Shown here in pieces: positions 17,651-25,252 of a stretch of 64,000 bases of DNA. The notes below the pieces were generated by a model, which was not told where the DNA came from, ran no database searches, and saw nothing but the letters and a program-made list of their open reading frames with translations. The position numbers were made by a program, and so were the translations under genes. This stretch comes from Mycobacterium bohemicum DSM 44277 (lineage in GTDB: Bacteria; Actinomycetota; Actinomycetes; Mycobacteriales; Mycobacteriaceae). Positions within the stretch are counted from its first letter, which is position 1. Each line of letters starts with the position of its first letter. The DNA is taken from the NCBI RefSeq assembly GCF_001053185.1, contig NZ_CSTD01000004.1, positions 343,124 through 407,123 on the forward strand. The letters run 5' to 3'.

Positions 17651-17880
17651 ACCGCGTTCTGCGAACGAATCGCATGACTGCGCGACCGGGCCGCGGCGGC
17701 GAAATCCCCTGGGGCAAAAGAACAGAGCCTATGCAACGAGTGTTTAACAAATGAACGCAACGGGCACCGTTGACAACGCCCAACGGCGGGAGTAGACCCA
17801 AGAACAGCGCCGCGCAAGTGGGCCGACGGTCGACTCCGGCGGCGCAGGAGCCTTCAGCCCGGCTCCGGGAAGCCTGCAGC
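17651..17880 (+). promoter_or_regulatory. probable promoter/operator region of the hydrogenase structural genes
   Basis: A 230-bp gap, the longest between hypA and the end of the block. It contains an AT-rich stretch TTTAACAAATGAA (about 17743-17755), followed by a perfect inverted repeat CAACGG-GCA-CCGTTG at 17758-17772 that could be an operator or weak hairpin. A separate promoter for hhyS here would uncouple structural genes from hypAB. No consensus -35/-10 pair stands out, so this is tentative. Confidence 0.3.
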
Positions 17881-18936
17881 ATGCCAACGGAAGCGGCAGT
17901 CAAAGCAGAAGAGACGTTGATCCACGTCCTCTGGATCAACGCGGGCCTCAGTTGCGACGGCGATTCGGTGGCGTTGACTGCCGCCACCCAGCCCAGCGTC
18001 GAGGAGATCGCGCTCGGCGCGCTCCCCGGCCTGCCGAAGGTCGCCGTGCACTGGCCCCTGATCGACTTCGAGTGCGGACCCAACGGGGGGGCGGACGATT
18101 TCCTCGAGTGGTTCTTCAAAGCCGATCGCGGTGAGTTGGAGCCCTTCGTGCTGGTCGTCGAGGGGTCGATTCCCAACGAGAAGATCAAGGACGAGGGGTA
18201 TTGGTGCGGGTTCGGCAACGACCCGGCCACCGGGCAGCCGATGACCACCAGCGAGTGGCTCGACCGGTTGGCGCCCAAAGCGACGGCGATCGTCGCGGTG
18301 GGCACCTGTGCCACCTACGGCGGGATCCACGCCATGGCCGGCAACCCGACCGGTGCGATGGGCGTGCCGGACTACCTCGGCTGGGATTGGAAGAGCAAGG
18401 CCGGCATCCCGATCGTCTGCGTGCCCGGCTGCCCGATCCATCCGGACAACCTGTCCGAGACCCTGACCTACCTGCTCTACATGGCGACGGGGCAGGCGCC
18501 GATGATCCCGCTCGACGACGCGCTGCGGCCCGCGTGGCTGTTCGGCAACACCGTGCACGAGGGGTGCGACCGCGCCGGCTACTACGAGCAGGGCGACTTC
18601 GCCACCGAGTACGGATCGCCGAAATGCATTGTCAAGCTTGGGTGTTGGGGACCGGTCGTGAAATGCAACGTGCCCAAGCGGGGGTGGATCAACGGCGTGG
18701 GCGGCTGCCCCAACGTGGGCGGTATCTGCATCGGCTGCACCATGCCGGGCTTCCCGGACAAGTTCATGCCCTTCATGGACGAGCCGCCGGGAGGCAAGCT
18801 CTCGAGCACGGCAGTCGGCCTGTACGGCAGCGTGATCCGCAGCCTGCGCGGGATCACCGGGCGCACCGTCGACAAGGAGCCGCGCTGGCGGCACAACGGC
18901 AACGAACTCACCACCGGAGCGCGCCGCACCTGGTAG
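17881..18936 (+). CDS. hhyS: [NiFe]-hydrogenase small subunit, group 1h
   Basis: 351 residues holding the three iron-sulfur clusters that carry electrons from the active site. The N-terminal motif is HVLWINAGLSCDGDSVALTAA: Cys25-Asp-Gly-Asp28 replaces the usual CxxC, the hallmark of the actinobacterial (AH) type in which an Asp ligates the proximal cluster. Other ligand segments are GTCATYGG, VPGCPIHPDN, HEGCDRAGYYEQG, KLGCWGPVVKCN and GGCPNVGGICIGCTMPG. There is no Tat signal, so it lies on the cytoplasmic side. The ATG at 17881 is preferred over an in-frame TTG at 17770, since the family starts close to the first beta strand. Confidence 0.93.
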   Translation: MPTEAAVKAEETLIHVLWINAGLSCDGDSVALTAATQPSVEEIALGALPGLPKVAVHWPLIDFECGPNGGADDFLEWFFKADRGELEPFVLVVEGSIPNEKIKDEGYWCGFGNDPATGQPMTTSEWLDRLAPKATAIVAVGTCATYGGIHAMAGNPTGAMGVPDYLGWDWKSKAGIPIVCVPGCPIHPDNLSETLTYLLYMATGQAPMIPLDDALRPAWLFGNTVHEGCDRAGYYEQGDFATEYGSPKCIVKLGCWGPVVKCNVPKRGWINGVGGCPNVGGICIGCTMPGFPDKFMPFMDEPPGGKLSSTAVGLYGSVIRSLRGITGRTVDKEPRWRHNGNELTTGARRTW

Positions 18937-18989
18937 GTCACCTACCGGGTCGGGCGCTTTGAGAAGTCACTTCAGACGGGAAAATCGCA

Positions 18990-20789
18990 ATGACAACTAT
19001 TGTCCCCGAGCCGTCCACCGCCAAGCGGGAGCCCGGCCAGCTCGTCGAGATGGCGTGGGACCCGATCACCCGGATCGTGGGCAGCCTCGGCATCTACACC
19101 AAGATCGACTTCGAGAACCGCGAGGTCGTCGAGTGCCACAGCACCTCGTCGATCTTCCGTGGGTACTCGATCTTCATGAAGGGCAAGGACCCTCGCGACG
19201 CACACTTCATCACCAGCCGCATCTGCGGGATCTGCGGTGACAACCACGCGACGTGTTCGTGCTACGCGCAGAACATGGCCTACGGCGTGAAGCCACCGCA
19301 CCTGGGCGAGTGGATCGTCAACCTCGGTGAGGCCGCGGAATACATGTTCGACCACAACATCTTCCAGGAGAACCTGGTCGGCGTGGACTTCTGCGAGAAG
19401 ATGGTCGCCGAGACCAACCCGAGCGTGCTCGCCAAGGCCGAGAACACCCCCGCCCCGCAGGCCGGCGCGCACGGCTACCGGACCATCGCCGACATCATGC
19501 GCTCGCTCAACCCGTTCAGCGGGGAGTTCTACCGCGAGGCGCTGGCCGTCAGCCGGTGGACGCGAGAGATGTTCTGCCTCATGGAGGGTCGCCACGTGCA
19601 CCCGTCCACGCTGTATCCCGGCGGGGTCGGAACGGTCGCGACCATCCAGCTGATGACCGACTACATGAGCCGGCTGATGCGCTACGTCGAGTTCATGAAG
19701 AAGGTCGTGCCCATGCACGACGACCTGTTCGACTTCTTCTACGAAGCGCTGCCCGGCTACGAGAAGGTGGGCCTGCGGCGCACCCTGCTCGGCTGCTGGG
19801 GCTCCTTCCAGGACCCCGAGGTGTGCAACTTCGAGTACAAGGACATGGAGCGCTGGGGCAACGCCATGTTCGTCACGCCCGGCGTGGTGGTCGACGGCAA
19901 ACTGGTCACCCACTCGCTGGTGGACATCAACCTCGGCATCCGAATCCTCTTGGGCAGTTCGTATTACGACGACTGGACCGACCAGGAGATGTTCGTCAAG
20001 ACCGACCCGCTGGGCAACGCGGTGGACCGCCGCCACCCGTGGAACCAGCACACCAACCCACACCCGCAGAAGCGGGACATGGAGGGCGGCAAATACAGCT
20101 GGGTGATGTCGCCGCGCTGGTTCGACGGCAAGGACCATCTGGCGCTGGACACCGGCGGCGGCCCGCTGGCGCGGCTGTGGTCGACGGCCCTGGCCGGCCT
20201 CGTCGACATCGGCTACGTCAAGGCGACCGGCAGCAGCGTCCAGATCAACCTGCCCAAGACCGCGCTCAAGGGCCCGGTGGAGTTCGAGTGGAAGATCCCG
20301 CGGCACGGCAGCAATACGATCGAACGCGACCGGGCGCGCACCTACTTCCAGGCCTACGCGGCGGCGTGCGCGCTGCACTTCGCCGAGAAGGCGCTGGCCG
20401 AGATCCGCGCCGGGCGCACCAAGACCTGGGAGCGCTTCGAGGTGCCCGACGAGGGCATCGGCTGCGGCTTCACCGAGGCGGTGCGCGGCGTGCTCAGCCA
20501 CCATCTGGTGATCCGGGACGGCAAGATCGCCAACTACCACCCGTACCCGCCGACGCCGTGGAACGCCAACCCGCGCGACGTGTACGGGACGCCGGGCCCG
20601 TATGAGGACGCGGTGCAGGGCCAGCCGATCTTCGAGGAGAACGACCGGGAGAACTTCAAGGGAATCGACGTCATGCGCACGGTGCGCAGCTTCGACCCGT
20701 GCCTGCCGTGCGGCGTGCACATGTACCTGGGTAAGGGCAAGACCCTGGACAGATTGCACTCGCCGACCCAGTCGCCCGCCGGGGAGTGA
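18990..20789 (+). CDS. hhyL: [NiFe]-hydrogenase large subunit, group 1h
   Basis: 599 residues carrying the Ni-Fe site. The L1 motif RICGICGDNHATCS gives Cys79 and Cys82. The L2 motif DPCLPCGVHMY gives Cys571 and Cys574, followed by His577. About 22 residues beyond His577 form the tail expected to be removed by the maturation protease encoded at 24496. The enzyme oxidises H2 at low (atmospheric) concentration and feeds electrons toward menaquinone. That role is known for group 1h in Streptomyces, Rhodococcus and M. smegmatis Hyd2. It starts 53 bp after hhyS and is followed at 3 bp by the iron-sulfur gene. Confidence 0.94.
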   Translation: MTTIVPEPSTAKREPGQLVEMAWDPITRIVGSLGIYTKIDFENREVVECHSTSSIFRGYSIFMKGKDPRDAHFITSRICGICGDNHATCSCYAQNMAYGVKPPHLGEWIVNLGEAAEYMFDHNIFQENLVGVDFCEKMVAETNPSVLAKAENTPAPQAGAHGYRTIADIMRSLNPFSGEFYREALAVSRWTREMFCLMEGRHVHPSTLYPGGVGTVATIQLMTDYMSRLMRYVEFMKKVVPMHDDLFDFFYEALPGYEKVGLRRTLLGCWGSFQDPEVCNFEYKDMERWGNAMFVTPGVVVDGKLVTHSLVDINLGIRILLGSSYYDDWTDQEMFVKTDPLGNAVDRRHPWNQHTNPHPQKRDMEGGKYSWVMSPRWFDGKDHLALDTGGGPLARLWSTALAGLVDIGYVKATGSSVQINLPKTALKGPVEFEWKIPRHGSNTIERDRARTYFQAYAAACALHFAEKALAEIRAGRTKTWERFEVPDEGIGCGFTEAVRGVLSHHLVIRDGKIANYHPYPPTPWNANPRDVYGTPGPYEDAVQGQPIFEENDRENFKGIDVMRTVRSFDPCLPCGVHMYLGKGKTLDRLHSPTQSPAGE

Positions 20790-20792
20790 CGC

Positions 20793-21707
20793 ATGGCGGA
20801 TCGCCCGGACACACCCGCGGGAACTCCCCAGGACGCGCAGTGGCGCACGGCGGGCGATCGGATCCAGACGCTGCTGGATTCCTGCGCGGCCGGCGGGGCC
20901 GCCGCGTATGAGCGTGCCCAGGAGCTGGTCCGCGAGGTGGTCGGGCTCTACGGCGCCGGGCTGGAACGGATCATGGCGCTCCTTCTGGAGGCCGCAGACC
21001 CCGCCCTGGCCGAGCGGCTGGCCACCGACGACCTGGTGGCCAGCCTGCTCCTGGTGCACGGCCTGCACCCGCACGCCGTGCACCGCCGGGTGGCCGAAGC
21101 GTTGGACCGGGTGCGGCCCTACCTGGGCTCGCACGGCGGTGACGTCGAGCTGATCGAGGTCACCGGGGACACCGTCCGGCTGGCCTTCGCGGGCAGCTGC
21201 AAGAGCTGCCCCTCGTCGGCGGTGACGCTGGAACTGGCGGTACAGGACGCGATCCGGGCGGCCGCCCCGGAGATCACCTCGGTCGAGCTCGTGACCGTCG
21301 AGCCGAGCACCGTGATCGCCGCCGATTCGCTGCTGGCGCGCCTGCATTCCAACGGGCACACGGATTCCCACGGCCAGGGCGGCGCCTCCTGGCATCCGGT
21401 CCCCGGGCTGGCCGACCTGCGGCCGGGCGAGGTCGCCGGTTTCGAGGTCGCCGGGGCGCCGGTGCTCGCCTGCCGGGTCGACGGCCGGCTGTACGCCTAC
21501 CGCGACCGCTGCCCGGAGTGCGACGACACGCTGGCGGGCGCGGTATTGCGGGGCGCGGTGCTGAGCTGCCCGCGGTGCCGGTCGCGTTTCGACGTCGCGC
21601 GTGCGGGCGCGGGCCTCGATTCGGCCGGGGCTCACCTGGATCCGCTGCCGCTGCTGGACCGCGACGGCGCGCCATCGGTGGCGGTGCCGATGGGGGTCGG
21701 CGCATGA
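20793..21707 (+). CDS. hhyE: NifU-like / four-Cys Rieske-fold iron-sulfur protein, hydrogenase electron relay
   Basis: 304 residues. A helical N-terminus is followed by a NifU C-terminal-type domain (LGSHGGDVELIEV, then C136/C139 in GSCKSCPSS), and then a Rieske-like beta domain from about 200. In a true Rieske protein the ligands are CxH and CxxH. Here they are C240/C243 (CPEC) and C259/C262 (CPRCRSRFD), so four Cys. The M. smegmatis counterpart next to Hyd2 (HhyE) is a proposed electron carrier from hydrogenase to the respiratory chain. The symbol is given by position and domain match. The stop overlaps the next ATG (ATGA). Confidence 0.8.
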   Translation: MADRPDTPAGTPQDAQWRTAGDRIQTLLDSCAAGGAAAYERAQELVREVVGLYGAGLERIMALLLEAADPALAERLATDDLVASLLLVHGLHPHAVHRRVAEALDRVRPYLGSHGGDVELIEVTGDTVRLAFAGSCKSCPSSAVTLELAVQDAIRAAAPEITSVELVTVEPSTVIAADSLLARLHSNGHTDSHGQGGASWHPVPGLADLRPGEVAGFEVAGAPVLACRVDGRLYAYRDRCPECDDTLAGAVLRGAVLSCPRCRSRFDVARAGAGLDSAGAHLDPLPLLDRDGAPSVAVPMGVGA

Positions 21708-22366
21708 CCAGCCCGTACGAGGTGCTCAACCGCATCCGGAGCAACCGGCGAACCCCTGAACCCGCCGGGGAGCGCTGCGAGATGTGCTCCGAGCCGATCG
21801 TCGACGAGCACCAGCACGTGGTGAATGTGGCGGCGCGGCAACTGATGTGCGTCTGCCGCGCCTGCTACCTGCTGTTCACCGACACCGATGCCGAGCTGCG
21901 CTACCGCTCGGTGCCCGACCGGTATCTGGCGCTGGAGAATTTCGCGCTCGACCGCCGCGCCTGGGAGGCCCTGCAGATCCCGGTCGGCGTCGCCTTCTTC
22001 TTCCGCAACTCGGCGCTGGGACGCACCGTCGCCTTCTATCCCGGCCCCGCCGGGGCCTGCGAGTCGGAAATCGACTCGCACGCCTTGCAAGAGGCCTGGA
22101 ACGCCATCGCCGGCGCGGACCCGCGGGTGCGGCTGCTGGCCGACGACGTCGAGGCGCTGCTGGTCCGGGTGCCCGACGACGACAACGACGAATCCGCCTC
22201 GCCGCACACCTATCTCGTCCCGATCGACGCCTGCTACGAGTTCGTCGGCCGGTTGCGCATGCTCTGGCGCGGCTTCGACGGCGGCCAGGAGGCCAGGGCG
22301 TTCATCGACGACTTCTTCACCCGGGTCGCCTCCCGGGCCGCCAGCGCCCCACGGACACCGCCATGA
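21704..22366 (+). CDS. DUF5947-like hydrogenase-associated protein
   Basis: A 220-residue protein that begins within the stop of the preceding gene (ATGA). Two Cys pairs, C25/C28 (GERCEMCSEPI) and C51/C54 (CVCRACY), form a probable zinc ribbon or iron-sulfur knuckle. The rest is alpha/beta with no known catalytic motif. It resembles DUF5947, which I recall only from actinobacterial hydrogenase loci. Tight coupling to the iron-sulfur relay suggests a role in assembly or electron transfer. The function is unknown. Confidence 0.7.
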   Translation: MTSPYEVLNRIRSNRRTPEPAGERCEMCSEPIVDEHQHVVNVAARQLMCVCRACYLLFTDTDAELRYRSVPDRYLALENFALDRRAWEALQIPVGVAFFFRNSALGRTVAFYPGPAGACESEIDSHALQEAWNAIAGADPRVRLLADDVEALLVRVPDDDNDESASPHTYLVPIDACYEFVGRLRMLWRGFDGGQEARAFIDDFFTRVASRAASAPRTPP

Positions 22367-22998
22367 CCGACATCGACTTCGCCGTCCTCGACGTGGCACC
22401 CGAACCATACGCCGTCACCCCGGTGCTGACCGCCCGCGTCGGCGTCACCGCCGGCGACCCGGTGCACGCCGTCGCCCTGCGCTGCCAGGTCCGCATCGAG
22501 CCGCTCCGCCGGTCCTACTCCGACGAGGAGGGCGCCGGGCTGCTCGACCTCTTCGGCACGCGCGAACGCTGGGCCAACACCCAGCGCACGTTCCTGTGGC
22601 AGCACTGCACCGCGATGGTGCCCGGTTTCACCGGCAACACCACCGTCGCGCTGCCGCTGGAGGCCACCTACGATTTCGAGGTCACCGCCGCCAAGTACAC
22701 CCACGCCCTGCGCGACGGCGCGCTGCCGCTGCAATTCCTTTTCAGCGGAACGATTTTCGTCAAGTCCGAGCGCGGCTTCTCCGTCCAGCAGGTGCCGTGG
22801 GACTGCGAGTGTCGCTACGACATGCCGGTGGCGGTGTGGCGGGACCTGATCGCCCGGCACTACCCCAACGCGGGCTGGCTGCGGCTGAGCCACGAGACCA
22901 TCGCGGCGCTGGCCGAATACAAATCCGCACACGGCCTGCTCGACCTCGACCACGCGATCACCTCGCTGCTGGACGCCGACCTGAAGGCCGCGCGGTGA
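22363..22998 (+). CDS. DUF6084-like hydrogenase-associated protein
   Basis: 211 residues, with the start overlapping the previous stop (ATGA). It has a beta-rich N-terminal half (VLTARVGVTAGDPVHAVALRCQVRIEP) and conserved-looking aromatic segments (WQHCTAMVPGFTGNTTVALPLEATYDFEV), with DCECRYD near the middle-to-end. It looks like DUF6084, a family tied to group 1h hydrogenase operons. There is no signal peptide or membrane span. The function is unknown. Overlaps on both sides show that it is translated with its neighbours. Confidence 0.7.
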   Translation: MTDIDFAVLDVAPEPYAVTPVLTARVGVTAGDPVHAVALRCQVRIEPLRRSYSDEEGAGLLDLFGTRERWANTQRTFLWQHCTAMVPGFTGNTTVALPLEATYDFEVTAAKYTHALRDGALPLQFLFSGTIFVKSERGFSVQQVPWDCECRYDMPVAVWRDLIARHYPNAGWLRLSHETIAALAEYKSAHGLLDLDHAITSLLDADLKAAR

Positions 22999-24347
22999 CC
23001 GCTTCGCCGACGTCGAGCTGGGACCGGGCCCGCGCCGTCGCGGACGCGGTGCTCTACGAGGGCTACCTGCTCTACCCGTACCGCGGCACGTCCACCAAGA
23101 ACCAATCACGTTGGCAGTTCGGGGTTTTGGGGCCGCCCGGCGCGGCGGAAGCGGGCCTGGGCGAGGACCACGCCCTGGCGGCGCAGTTCCTCGTCGACGG
23201 GGCCCGGGCGCTGCGCCTGGTGGTGCGGTTCCTGCAGTTGCAGCACCGCCGGGCCGAGCGCGCCCTGCCCGGCGGGGGATACGAGCTCGTCGCCGAGCTG
23301 ACGACCGCCGCCGGGTCGTGGCTGACCTGGGACGAGGCGGTCGAATACGAGGTGCCCTTCGAGCCCTTGGAGTTCGCCGGCGCCGCGCCAGCCCAGTCCT
23401 GGACGCTGCCGGTGGAGGCCGACACGGCGACCGACATCCACCTGCTCGACGGCGGGCGGCTGGTCCGTGAACGGCGCCCGGTGCGCGGCGTGCTCGAGGT
23501 GACCGGCGAGCCGGACGGCGCGCTGCGCCGGGTGTCGGTGAAGCTCTCGAACGTCGGCGATCCGGCGCGGGACAAGGACGACGCGATCGCGCGGTCGATG
23601 ATCGGCACCCACATCATCGCCGAGGTCGACGGCGGCCGGTTCGTGTCGTTGCTCGAGCCGGGCCCCGCGGCGGCCGACGCGGCGTCGCGGTGCGCCCAGC
23701 ACCGCTGCTTCCCCGTGCTGGCCGGGCCGCCCGGCGCCGAGGACATGCTGCTGATCTCGCCGATCATCCTCTACGACCACCCCGAGGTCGCCGAGCAGAG
23801 CAACACCGCCCTGTTCGACTGCACCGAGATCGACGAGATCCTCACGCTGCGGGTGATGACGATGACCGACGCGGAGAAGGCGCAGGCGCGCGCGACCGAT
23901 CCCCGCGCCGCGCGGATCATCGACCAGTGCGACGCGATGTCGCCGCAGGACATGGCGCGCCTGCACGGTGTGCTGCGCGACCCGCACGCGCTGACCGAGT
24001 CGGCCGGCCTGGTGCCCGACATCCCCGAGGGCATCGACTGGTGGGACCCGTTGGCCGACAACGCCGTTCGTCCCGAAATCGACGCCGTGCTGGTGAACGG
24101 TGTCCGCGTGGCCCGCGACAGCCGGGTGCGGCTGCGGCCCCGGCGCAACGCCGACGCGCAGGACATCTTCGTCGCCGGCAAGACCGCCCGGGTCACGTCG
24201 GTGCACTCCGACGTCGAGGGCAACAAGCACGTCGCGGTGGTGGTCGACGACGACCCGGCCGCCGAACTGCACGAGTGGTACGGGCGCTACCTGTACTTCT
24301 CCCCCGACGAGCTCGAGCCGCTCGAGGAACAACACAGCCCGCCGTGA
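22995..24347 (+). CDS. large conserved hydrogenase-associated protein, unknown function
   Basis: 450 residues from a GTG start that overlaps the previous stop (GTGA). The N-terminus reads VADAVLYEGYLLYPYRGTSTKNQSRWQFGVL. The mid part has SVKLSNVGDP and IGTHIIAEVDGGRFVSLLEP, followed by CFPVLAGPPGAEDMLLISPIILYDHPE. The C-terminal part (RLRPRRNADAQDIFVAGKTARVTSVHSDVEGNKHVAVVVDDDP) looks like a small beta-barrel domain. Similar proteins are known to me only as hypothetical proteins in actinobacterial hydrogenase loci. No membrane segment or enzymatic motif is visible. Confidence 0.75.
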   Translation: MTASPTSSWDRARAVADAVLYEGYLLYPYRGTSTKNQSRWQFGVLGPPGAAEAGLGEDHALAAQFLVDGARALRLVVRFLQLQHRRAERALPGGGYELVAELTTAAGSWLTWDEAVEYEVPFEPLEFAGAAPAQSWTLPVEADTATDIHLLDGGRLVRERRPVRGVLEVTGEPDGALRRVSVKLSNVGDPARDKDDAIARSMIGTHIIAEVDGGRFVSLLEPGPAAADAASRCAQHRCFPVLAGPPGAEDMLLISPIILYDHPEVAEQSNTALFDCTEIDEILTLRVMTMTDAEKAQARATDPRAARIIDQCDAMSPQDMARLHGVLRDPHALTESAGLVPDIPEGIDWWDPLADNAVRPEIDAVLVNGVRVARDSRVRLRPRRNADAQDIFVAGKTARVTSVHSDVEGNKHVAVVVDDDPAAELHEWYGRYLYFSPDELEPLEEQHSPP

Positions 24348-24359
24348 AAGGAGTTCGGC

Positions 24360-24479
24360 ATGGAGATCATGGGTTGGATATTCGTCGCGATTCTCGCCCT
24401 GGTGGTGGTGGTCGCGCTGGGGCTGGGGGTGGTGTCGCTGCCCGATGCCCGCCGTTACCTCAAGCTGAGGCGGATGTAG
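24360..24479 (+). CDS. 39-residue single-span membrane peptide (DUF6893-like)
   Basis: A very short gene with a strong ribosome-binding site (AAAGGAG, 6 bases before the ATG). The product has one hydrophobic helix of about 20 residues (WIFVAILALVVVVALGLGVV) and a positively charged tail, DARRYLKLRRM, so the C-terminus should stay in the cytoplasm. It lies 12 bp after the 450-residue gene and 16 bp before the maturation protease. It resembles DUF6893 peptides of hydrogenase clusters. It may anchor the otherwise soluble hydrogenase or its relay to the membrane, which is inference. Confidence 0.7.
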   Translation: MEIMGWIFVAILALVVVVALGLGVVSLPDARRYLKLRRM

Positions 24480-24495
24480 CCCCAGCGGCCGGCTC

Positions 24496-24993
24496 ATGAC
24501 GGCACGCATCTTGGTGGCCGGAATCGGCAACATCTTCCTGAGCGACGACGGGTTCGGCTCGGAGGTGATCCGGCATGCGGGTATCGCGCGCGACGACCCC
24601 GGAATCCGCGTCACGGACTACGGAATCCGCGGCATGCACCTGGCCTACGACCTGCTCGAGGAGTGGGACACGCTGGTGCTCGTCGACGCGGTGCCCAGCC
24701 GCGGCAGCCCGGGCACGCTGCACGTGTTCCAGGCCGAGTGCGACGAAGACCCCGAAACCGCCTGCGCGCCGGAGCTCGACGCGCACAGCATGGACCCCAA
24801 CGCCGTGTTCGCCAGCCTGCGCGCCCTGGGCGGGACGCCGCCCTACACCGTGGTCGTGGGGTGCGAGGCGGGCAGCGTCGAGGAGGGCATCGGCCTGAGC
24901 GAGCCCGTGGCCAGGGCGGTTCCCCGGGCCGTGCGCGCCGTCGAGGAGATCGTCAGCGCGCTGCAGTCCTCCGCCGCGCGAGAGGAGCGCTGA
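24496..24993 (+). CDS. hydrogenase maturation protease (HycI/HupD family)
   Basis: 165 residues. The nickel-sensing site of this endopeptidase family is recognisable: GIGNIFLSDDGFG (Asp18 at the position of HybD Glu16), TLVLVDAVP (Asp64) and LDAHSMDP (His97). It should cut the C-terminal tail of HhyL after the Cys-x2-Cys-x2-His motif once nickel has been inserted. It is located between the small membrane peptide and hypC in the same transcript. Confidence 0.9.
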   Translation: MTARILVAGIGNIFLSDDGFGSEVIRHAGIARDDPGIRVTDYGIRGMHLAYDLLEEWDTLVLVDAVPSRGSPGTLHVFQAECDEDPETACAPELDAHSMDPNAVFASLRALGGTPPYTVVVGCEAGSVEEGIGLSEPVARAVPRAVRAVEEIVSALQSSAAREER

Positions 24994-24996
24994 CCC

Positions 24997-25251
24997 GTGT
25001 GCCTTGGTATTCCCGGTCAGGTGATCCGGATGCTGGAGGGTTACGAGGGGCAACTCGCGCTGGTCGACGTCACCGGCGAGCCGCGCAAGATCAACGTGGG
25101 CATGCTGCCGGATGAGACCTTCTCCCCCGGTGACTGGATAATCATTCACATGGGCTTCGCCGTCGAGAAGACAGACCGCGCCGGGGCGGAGCAGGCGATG
25201 GCCGGGCTCGAGCTGATGGGCCGCGGCCGTACCGCGCCGGAGGACGGCTGA
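24997..25251 (+). CDS. hypC: HypC/HupF chaperone, copy 1
   Basis: 84 residues from a GTG start that gives the obligatory N-terminal Met-Cys (MCLGIPGQV). The Cys binds the Fe(CN)2CO intermediate passed from HypD to the large subunit. ALVDVTGEPRKINVGMLPDE and PGDWIIIHMGFAVEK are family signatures. A second hypC follows hypE at 27359. It starts 3 bp after the protease gene and ends 1 bp before the hypF remnant. Confidence 0.92.
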   Translation: MCLGIPGQVIRMLEGYEGQLALVDVTGEPRKINVGMLPDETFSPGDWIIIHMGFAVEKTDRAGAEQAMAGLELMGRGRTAPEDG

Positions 25252-25252
25252 G

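Noticed and set aside
17770..17880. N-terminal extension of the hydrogenase small subunit from a TTG at 17770
   Set aside because: The TTG sits inside an inverted repeat, the extra 37 residues look non-coding, and the family begins close to the ATG at 17881.
17881..20789. Group 2a (Huc-type) hydrogenase
   Set aside because: The small subunit lacks the group 2a type N-terminus with CxxC, and no HucM-like gene is found upstream. The CDGD motif and L1/L2 sequences fit group 1h.
18972..21635. An 887-codon open frame antisense to the hydrogenase large-subunit and relay genes
   Set aside because: High GC keeps the opposite strand open. Its product is a low-complexity Arg/Val/His sequence with no domain, while the plus strand carries clear hydrogenase motifs.
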